6,778 nucleotides of DNA from a bacterium (lineage in GTDB: Archaea; Thermoplasmatota; Thermoplasmata; Lutacidiplasmatales; UBA184): contig JAKBKR010000111.1 of the NCBI GenBank assembly GCA_021832495.1, forward strand, positions 1 through 6,778. Reading direction: 5' to 3'. The position numbers and the translations under genes were made by a program. Shown in pieces: positions 1 through 5,287 of this stretch (positions are counted from its first letter, which is position 1; each line of letters begins with the position of its first letter). The notes beneath the pieces are model-generated. The model saw only the letters and a program-made list of their open reading frames with translations, was not told where the DNA came from and made no database searches.

Positions 1-1788
1 GTACGAAGCGTCCTGTTCCTCGAAGAGTTCCCAGGAGGGCATGGATACGACCCGGACCCCTTTCCCTTGCGTACCCAGGGTGCGTTTAGCTTCCAAGGCT
101 AGTCCGAGTTCGGATCCCGTGGCGATAAGGACCAACTGCAATGAGGTTCCCTCGGCCTCCGAGACCACGTAAGCGCCCCGGGCCAAACCTTCCCCGGCAC
201 GTTCGTCCACCTCCTTCAAGACGGGGAGTTTCTGTCGGGTCAGGATGAACGAGACCGGGCCGGACCGGTCGATAGCCACGCGCCAGGCCGCCGCGACCTC
301 GTTCGCATCCGCAGGACGGATCACGGTCATCCCCGGCATGGCCCGGAGGCTCGAGAGATGTTCGATGGGCTGGTGGGTGGGCCCGTCCTCGCCGACCCAG
401 ATGCTGTCGTGGGTGAAGATGAAAAGGGAATGGGCTTGCATCAGCGCGGCCAACCGCAGGGAGGGTCGGGCGTAGTCCGAAAAGACAAGAAACGTGGCCC
501 CATACGGGAGTGTACCGCCATGCAGGGCCATCCCGTTCACCGCCGCGGCCATCGCATTTTCTCGAACCCCAAAATGGAGATTGCGTCCGACGGGATCCGT
601 CTCCAGGAACGAACCGGCATCCCGGATCAAGGTCTTGGTGGATGGCGCCAAGTCCGCCGACCCTCCCATCAGCTCGGGAAGCACAGGAGCAAGCGCATTG
701 AGCACCTTTTCGGATGCCTCCCGCGTGGCGAGCGGGGGCGAATCCACGGGGAACCGGGGCAAGGCATCCGACCACCGGGGCGGTCGCCTTCCTTGAAGGA
801 CCCGGTCGAACTCCGAGGCCAGATCAGGATGGGCTGAACGGTACGCCTCCAAAAGGTCGTTCCATTCCTTCTGAAGGTTGGCCCCGCGCTCCCGGGCTTC
901 CCGCATGTGCTTGAGGGCGGGTTCGGGAACGAGGAAGGGGGGCTCGACCGGCCACCCCAGCTTCTGCTTGGTGAGGCGCGTTCCCTCCACTCCGAGAGGT
1001 TCGCCGTGGGCGTCTTTCGTGTCCTGCCGGGGACTTCCATAGCCGATGTGGGTTCGGATCGCGATGAGGGTCGGTCCGCTTCCCTCGCTCCGAGCCCGGG
1101 CAATAGCCTCGGCGATCGCCCCCGTGTCATTTCCGTCGGAGACCAGGCGAGTGCTCCAGCCATAGGCCCGGAACCTCTCGATCACATTCTCGGTGAACGA
1201 AAGTTGGGTCCCCCCCTCGAGGGATACATGATTGTCGTCGTAAAGGTAGATGAGCTTCCCGAGGCGGAGACGTCCGGCCAGCGATGCCGCCTCGGACGCG
1301 ATCCCTTCCATCAGATCGCCATCCGAAACGATACCGTAGGTGTGATGGTCCACCACCGGAAAGCCCTCCTGGTTGAACTGGGTGGCGAGACGGCGTTCTG
1401 CGATGGCCATGCCGACACCCATCGCAAACCCCTGGCCGAGAGGACCGGTCGTCGCCTCGACTCCCGGCGTGTGGCCGTACTCCGGATGGCCGGGCGTCCT
1501 GCTCCCGACCTGGCGGAACCGCTGGAGGTCTTCCAACGAAAGATCGTAGCCCGTCATGTATAGCAACGAGTACAGCAACGCGGAGCCGTGGCCGGCGGAG
1601 AGAAGGAACCGGTCCCGGTTCGCCCACGTCGGGTCGACCGGGTTGTGCCGGAGGAACTCGCTCCAGAGCACATAGGCCATGGGGGCGGCCCCGAGAGGTA
1701 GTCCCGGGTGTCCCGACTTTGCCCTTTCCACGGCATCGACCGAAAGGAAGCGCAATGTGTTGATGCAGAGCGTATCCAGTTCGCTCAT
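1..1788 (-). CDS. tkt: Transketolase, single-chain type, C-terminus cut by the window edge
   Basis: Thiamine-diphosphate enzyme that moves two-carbon ketol units between sugar phosphates in the cytoplasmic non-oxidative pentose phosphate pathway. 596 residues are visible and the frame is unbroken to base 1. The family is usually about 650-670 residues, so roughly the last 60-70 are missing. Motifs seen: SGHPG at 25-29 (catalytic His27); GHG at 66-68; the cofactor and metal motif SDGDLMEG at 155-162 with YDDN at 183-186; His260 in HGEPLG; Arg356 in LATR; GGSADLAPS at 375-383; FGVREN at 406-411 with catalytic Glu410; GEDGPTHQP at 466-474 with His472. The ATG at 1788 is chosen because the protein then opens with the usual family N-terminus (ELDTLCINTLRFLSVDAV), and a purine-rich GAGAGGGG precedes it closely. 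The gene lies 121 bases downstream of GH15 on the same strand and could be co-transcribed with it. Identity is certain; only the organism of origin is open. Confidence 0.97.
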   Translation of the reverse strand, partial: MSELDTLCINTLRFLSVDAVERAKSGHPGLPLGAAPMAYVLWSEFLRHNPVDPTWANRDRFLLSAGHGSALLYSLLYMTGYDLSLEDLQRFRQVGSRTPGHPEYGHTPGVEATTGPLGQGFAMGVGMAIAERRLATQFNQEGFPVVDHHTYGIVSDGDLMEGIASEAASLAGRLRLGKLIYLYDDNHVSLEGGTQLSFTENVIERFRAYGWSTRLVSDGNDTGAIAEAIARARSEGSGPTLIAIRTHIGYGSPRQDTKDAHGEPLGVEGTRLTKQKLGWPVEPPFLVPEPALKHMREARERGANLQKEWNDLLEAYRSAHPDLASEFDRVLQGRRPPRWSDALPRFPVDSPPLATREASEKVLNALAPVLPELMGGSADLAPSTKTLIRDAGSFLETDPVGRNLHFGVRENAMAAAVNGMALHGGTLPYGATFLVFSDYARPSLRLAALMQAHSLFIFTHDSIWVGEDGPTHQPIEHLSSLRAMPGMTVIRPADANEVAAAWRVAIDRSGPVSFILTRQKLPVLKEVDERAGEGLARGAYVVSEAEGTSLQLVLIATGSELGLALEAKRTLGTQGKGVRVVSMPSWELFEEQDASY

Positions 1789-1909
1789 CGCCCCTCTCTT
1801 CGGTCGGAAAGGACGGTCCTTACATTCCCTCGGTGCGGCTTGCCAGGGACGCAGAAAGCGGGATAGTTCGCTGGGCGCAGCATCGAAGTGCGGGGACACA
1901 TCTAGACTA
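1789..1909 (-). other. Gap between GH15 stop and tkt start
   Basis: 121 bases separate the two co-directional genes. A purine-rich GAGAGGGG (1798-1791) sits 2 bases before the tkt ATG, a tight Shine-Dalgarno-like match whose GAGAGG core leaves 4 bases. No clear archaeal TATA box or bacterial -35/-10 pair is visible, and there is no T-run that would end the GH15 transcript. Read-through from GH15 into tkt is therefore plausible but unproven. The one notable element is a 13-base inverted repeat, listed separately. Confidence 0.5.
1809..1821. repeat. 13-base inverted repeat upstream of tkt
   Basis: AAGGACGGTCCTT has perfect 6-base arms (AAGGAC/GTCCTT) around one central base. Its near edge is 20 bases from the tkt start codon, where an operator or a short mRNA hairpin could act. 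It is too short for certainty. A similar palindrome with the same GGACCGTCC core occurs inside the GH15 coding sequence (3131-3143), which argues partly for chance in GC-rich DNA. Confidence 0.3.
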
Positions 1910-3847
1910 TTAGAGATTCCCCGATTTCTTCTCCAGCGAGGGGAGGCTCACATACCCTTTCAAGGTCGGTCCCTCCAACGCCAGGGCGGCCCGGATCACT
2001 CCGATGTGAGTGAACGCCTGGGGATAGTTTCCGAGGGGGGTCTCCGTAGCCGGGTCGAACTCCTCCGAGAAGAGCCCGAGCGGGCTCGAAGCGGCCATCA
2101 AGGCGTTCCACAGGGAATACGCTTCCTCCCGGCGGCCGGAGCCGGCCAGACATTCGACTAGCCAGAACGAGCAGAGCAGGAAGGCCCCTTCCGGACCCTC
2201 GATACCATCGGGGCGCCGGTAGCGGTACACGAACGGTCCGTGGGTCAGGTGCTGTTGGACACTGGCGATCGTCCCTTGGACCCGGGGGTCCGTGAAAGGG
2301 AGCAACCCCTCGATCGGAATGCGCAGGACGGAGGCATCGGGCACATGGTGCTCGAACGACTGGACGAAGGAGTTCATGCCCGGGTCGAATCCCTTTTCGA
2401 GGAGCGTCGAAGAGACCTTCTGGGCTTCGGCGTTCCAGCGGTCCCTCTCCTCCGAGGTCCCGAACCGCGAAGCAAGCTTCGCTGCGCGATCGAGGGCCAC
2501 CCACGCCATGAGCTGCGAGTGGACGTAATGCACTGGTGGCCCCCGCACCTCCCAGATACCGCGGTCGGGCTTGCGCCAGAGGTCGACCACATCGTTGGCG
2601 AGTCGGGCGATGTACGCCCACTCGGAGGCAAGGAAGGCTCCTTCCACGTCGGCCATCTGGTACGCGAGGTTGAGAAGGCTCCCATAGATGTCCAATTGGA
2701 ACTGGTATTCCGCACCGTTCCCGACCCGGACGGGTTGCGATCGAAGGAAGCCCGACAAGTGCCGAAGCTCCCTCTCCTCAAGGTCCGTTTCCCCATGTAC
2801 GCCATAGAGAACGCACAGCCGTCCGTCCTTGTCCATCCGGGACTGACGGAGAGACCACCGTAGGAATGCGCGAGCCTCGCCTTCGTGGCCGAGGAAGGTC
2901 AGGGTCTTAGCGATCATCGCGGTGTCCCGCACCCAAGAATACCGATAGTCCCAATTCCGGCTACCTCCGGGCCACTCCGGAAGGGACGTGGTCGGGGCCG
3001 CGACGAACGCCCCGGTGTCCCGATGCGAAAGCAACTTCAGGAGGAGCGTGGACCGCTCCACGCGTTGGAAAGCAGTGGCGGGGACTTTGCGACGGCCCGC
3101 CTGGCAATCGCTGACCCATCGGCGCCAGTACCGGACCGTCCGGTCGAGGAGCTGGTCCGGGGTCTCCGCCGTCGGGCGTTCGCCCCCCCAGATGAGCTCG
3201 AAGAAGAGCGGCTCGCCGGGAACGGCCTCGACCTCGGTCGGCATCCCGCGGACCGCGGCCGTCGTGCCTTCGCCCGTCACGCGATAGAGGAGGAGGGAAT
3301 GCTCGCCGGTTGCAAGGACCCCGGCGGGGCTCGTTTCGAAGGCGGCGGCCGATTGAGCGTAGTAGAATGCCGGTCGGAATTGCACGCGCACGGGAACCGG
3401 ACCTCCTCGCGCCTCGATACGCCGGACCACCATGCCGCAATCCTCGGCAGCGGACGTTTCGAAGACGGGCATGAAGTCGGTCAGGTGGAGCAGTCGTCCC
3501 CCCGAGCATCGGAAGGAGGTGTCCAGAACGTTCGTGGAGGCACGATAGGCCTGTACCGACTCGTGCTGTTCGGATGGAAATATCGCGTGGAATCCCCCCC
3601 TCTCGGTGTCCAGCAGCCGGGCGAACACGCTCGGGGACGCAAAACGCGGCATGCACAACCAGTCGATGCTCCCGTACTGCGAAACAAGGGCCGCAGTATG
3701 CATGTTGCCGATCACTCCGTACTCGTGGACCGATTTCGGAGGGGGAAGTCCCGTGTCGTCCGTGGGATGGGTCGCGGCAGGACCTAAACTCTCTTGAGGT
3801 TTGGGCGGCGATCCCGGAACGGGTTCGGGTTTTTTGACAGAGCTCAT
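1910..3847 (-). CDS. Glycoside hydrolase family 15 protein (glucoamylase or trehalase type)
   Basis: Predicted inverting exo-hydrolase of alpha-glucosides. GH15 covers glucoamylase, glucodextranase and, in Thermoplasma, trehalase; the sequence alone does not settle the substrate. With the ATG at 3847 it has 645 residues, normal for the prokaryotic branch. A Pro/Ser-rich tail (1-38) is followed by HEYGVIGN at 41-48 and GSIDWLCMPRF at 59-69, then a beta-sandwich domain to about 235 and an (alpha/alpha)6 barrel at about 255-625. Barrel motifs: RNWDYRYSWVRD at 297-308; GIWEVRG at 430-436 with Glu433 as likely general acid; SEEFDP at 594-599 with Glu595/596 as likely base; GNYPQAFTHIG at 606-616. 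There is no signal peptide, so it is probably cytoplasmic. The start is uncertain: AAGGTG (3862-3857) supports 3847, but ATGs at 3967 (685 residues) and 4150 are also in frame. The neighbours are tkt downstream and a divergent putative regulator. Confidence 0.93.
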   Translation of the reverse strand: MSSVKKPEPVPGSPPKPQESLGPAATHPTDDTGLPPPKSVHEYGVIGNMHTAALVSQYGSIDWLCMPRFASPSVFARLLDTERGGFHAIFPSEQHESVQAYRASTNVLDTSFRCSGGRLLHLTDFMPVFETSAAEDCGMVVRRIEARGGPVPVRVQFRPAFYYAQSAAAFETSPAGVLATGEHSLLLYRVTGEGTTAAVRGMPTEVEAVPGEPLFFELIWGGERPTAETPDQLLDRTVRYWRRWVSDCQAGRRKVPATAFQRVERSTLLLKLLSHRDTGAFVAAPTTSLPEWPGGSRNWDYRYSWVRDTAMIAKTLTFLGHEGEARAFLRWSLRQSRMDKDGRLCVLYGVHGETDLEERELRHLSGFLRSQPVRVGNGAEYQFQLDIYGSLLNLAYQMADVEGAFLASEWAYIARLANDVVDLWRKPDRGIWEVRGPPVHYVHSQLMAWVALDRAAKLASRFGTSEERDRWNAEAQKVSSTLLEKGFDPGMNSFVQSFEHHVPDASVLRIPIEGLLPFTDPRVQGTIASVQQHLTHGPFVYRYRRPDGIEGPEGAFLLCSFWLVECLAGSGRREEAYSLWNALMAASSPLGLFSEEFDPATETPLGNYPQAFTHIGVIRAALALEGPTLKGYVSLPSLEKKSGNL

Positions 3848-3856
3848 TTGCGTCCA

Positions 3857-3862
3857 CACCTT
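3857..3862 (-). promoter_or_regulatory. Candidate ribosome binding site for the 3847 start of GH15
   Basis: AAGGTG lies 9 bases before the ATG at 3847 on the minus strand, a fair match in sequence and spacing to a Shine-Dalgarno site. The alternative ATG at 3967 has no comparable element, so this favours the shorter protein. Confidence 0.4.
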
Positions 3863-4020
3863 GGACCCATCGGTCCTACAAATCCTCTCCCAGCCCTTGG
3901 ACTGGACGATCTCCCCTTGCGCAACCCGGTTCTTAGAAAGGAGAAGCGTTTGGGAAGGTTCGGCCATCGGAAGATTCTTGTCAGAGCGGGCCGAGCACGA
4001 AGGCTTTCCCAGAGCGCACC

Positions 4021-4034
4021 AAAAGCCGGGTTTT
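4021..4034. repeat. Imperfect palindrome in the divergent gap
   Basis: AAAAGCCGGGTTTT is symmetric except for one mismatched pair (G4025 against G4030): AAAA and TTTT flank a CCGG centre. It is an AT-flanked dyad within a GC-rich region between two divergent promoters, a reasonable place for an operator of the adjacent helix-turn-helix protein. No second copy was seen in the gap. Confidence 0.25.
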
Positions 4035-4134
4035 CCCGCCAGGGATCTCCCCACCAAGGCTTTGAAATAGTGCGGCCGTATTCCTTCAATTCGGAACCGT
4101 TCGTGAGCATTCTGGGTCTGGGCTTCCGCGCACG

Positions 4135-5190
4135 ATGCTGAAACGGTCACCCCTCACGCCCAACGAGGTCGCCGTGGTACGGAGCCGACTCGGGAGTGAC
4201 AGTTCCGAATCCGAAGTGGCTCGGATCCGGCAGTCCGGCCTCCCCCGCACGACGTACATGGAGGCGAAGCAGCGGCTCTACGCGCGCAAGGTCTTGATCG
4301 ATTGTTACCTCCCCAACGCCGAGGCGGTTCCTCTGGACGGGGTCCGGTTCACGCTGGCCCAAGTCTATGCCGACAAGATCATGGAGGCGGCAAACGCTTT
4401 GTTGGCCGAGCCGGGGACCGTGGTCGCTTGGTCCGGGGTCCATTCCATCTTCGGGGTGACCGTGCAACGTAAGGGGAAGAACGACGACGAACACATGGCT
4501 CGTAGATCGTTGGATTCGCTCCGTTCCATCGCAGCCTCGGCCTTTGTCGTCACATGCGCCCCTACAGCCGAGTGTCTCCCGGTCTACTTTGATTACGAAG
4601 GGAGTTGGAACCATCTGATCGGGGTGGAATCTTCCCGGAAGTGGCCCCGGCCCTTCCCAGGCCCGTCCCGCGGCGGCGGCCGGGGTTGGTTTCACTCAGG
4701 CCGTCCTTCTCCCGAAGATGTCAAAGCGCTACTGGGACGGACCTTGCTTGAGGTAGAGGCGGGGCGCGGGTCCCATCTCCTCGGCCCGGCAGCGCTCCCA
4801 AGGTCCCAGCTCCGGATACTCGATAGCGGCCTTGTCGAATGGCGAACCATGCTCTCCCTGTCCGAGGTTGCCGGACCCAAGGACCGGCCCTTGACCGATG
4901 GCATCTTCGTGGCCGGAACTCTTCTACAACTGGGTACCCTTCCCAGACTCGTGCGCGAGTTGGCGGAACAGCAGGTCGCTTACCCGTTCTTCGCCGCCTC
5001 GGATGGACAGCGGGGCCTTCTGGGCTTCCTCGGTATGGCCATCGAAGACCCGCCGGAACCCCATCGTGGGCCCCCTTCAACCAGCGCCTTCCAGCTCATC
5101 AATGGTTATCTCAAGGACATCGTGGTCGTCCGCGAGCCGCTCTCCCAGCTGAACATCCTACGGCAGCACCGCTACGATGGCCTGGTCTGA
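4135..5190 (+). CDS. Putative HTH transcriptional regulator with two RAM-like modules
   Basis: 351 residues, soluble, no signal peptide or membrane segment. I do not recognise a named family. Residues 21-54 read as a helix-turn-helix: helix ESEVARIRQ, turn SGLP, recognition helix RTTYMEAKQRLYARKVL, Lrp/AsnC-like in style. Residues 70-140 follow a beta-alpha-beta-beta-alpha-beta order (strands 70-78, 95-101, 102-110, 135-140; helices 79-92, 116-133), as in the RAM domain of Lrp/AsnC proteins. CLPVYFDYEGSWNHLIG (147-163) has the look of a conserved block. A Gly/Arg-rich linker (176-190) leads to a second half whose 256-338 region repeats the same order (strands 257-265, 281-288, 293-300, 329-337; helices 268-279, 317-328). 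DNA binding and ligand sensing are inferred. Being divergent from GH15-tkt, it may control them. The ATG at 4135 is the only credible start: the upstream in-frame codons hold no ATG, GTG or TTG nearby, and no ribosome site is visible. Confidence 0.8.
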   Translation: MLKRSPLTPNEVAVVRSRLGSDSSESEVARIRQSGLPRTTYMEAKQRLYARKVLIDCYLPNAEAVPLDGVRFTLAQVYADKIMEAANALLAEPGTVVAWSGVHSIFGVTVQRKGKNDDEHMARRSLDSLRSIAASAFVVTCAPTAECLPVYFDYEGSWNHLIGVESSRKWPRPFPGPSRGGGRGWFHSGRPSPEDVKALLGRTLLEVEAGRGSHLLGPAALPRSQLRILDSGLVEWRTMLSLSEVAGPKDRPLTDGIFVAGTLLQLGTLPRLVRELAEQQVAYPFFAASDGQRGLLGFLGMAIEDPPEPHRGPPSTSAFQLINGYLKDIVVVREPLSQLNILRQHRYDGLV

Positions 5191-5287
5191 TTTCTGGCGG
5201 AAGGAATGCCCAAGGTCTCCCACGGATCCGTCGCCCCATCCGCAACTGCGGGAAAAAGTACGGCGAGACCGGAAGGGTCATCCGCCG
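5191..5287. other. Convergent gap between the regulator and the propeller gene
   Basis: 97 bases between two stop codons. For the minus-strand propeller gene, a T5 run (5257-5253) lies 31 bases after its stop and could serve as a weak archaeal-type T-tract terminator; no stem precedes it. For the plus-strand gene no T-run or hairpin is visible in the gap. Nothing else was seen. Confidence 0.4.

Larger units (their letters stand above)
3848..4134. other. Divergent intergenic region between GH15 and the putative regulator
   Basis: 287 bases separate the chosen starts. The GH15 frame stays open throughout, so part could be an N-terminal extension. Candidate control elements are weak. Towards the plus-strand gene, TTTGAAATAG (4061-4070) could be a degenerate TATA box, or TTGAAA there (4062-4067) a -35 box with TTCAAT (4085-4090) as a poor -10. 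Towards GH15, TTTGTA (minus strand, 3882-3877) lies about 30 bases before the ATG. The palindrome-like AAAAGCCGGGTTTT is listed separately. No Shine-Dalgarno site precedes the ATG at 4135, so that transcript may be leaderless or have a short leader. Confidence 0.45.

Noticed and set aside
907..1563. Open frames on the plus strand opposite tkt, and minus-strand frames at 669-1163 and 1127-1627
   Set aside because: All overlap the unbroken transketolase frame and give compositionally biased products. The transketolase motifs account for the coding signal.
1719..1728. An apparent frameshift in tkt before the SGHPG motif
   Set aside because: A first reading seemed to need an extra base. Recounting position by position gives a continuous frame with SGHPG intact and the ATGs at 1788 and 1680 in phase.
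3046..3063. A 7-base inverted repeat (GCGTGGA, loop CCGC, TCCACGC)
   Set aside because: It lies inside the GH15 coding sequence. Such hairpins are common by chance in GC-rich coding DNA, and no regulatory context was seen.
2885..3787. A 300-codon open frame on the plus strand opposite GH15
   Set aside because: It lies fully antisense to a gene with intact catalytic motifs. Its product is Arg/Gly/Pro-rich low-complexity sequence without any family resemblance, as expected from GC-rich shadow frames.
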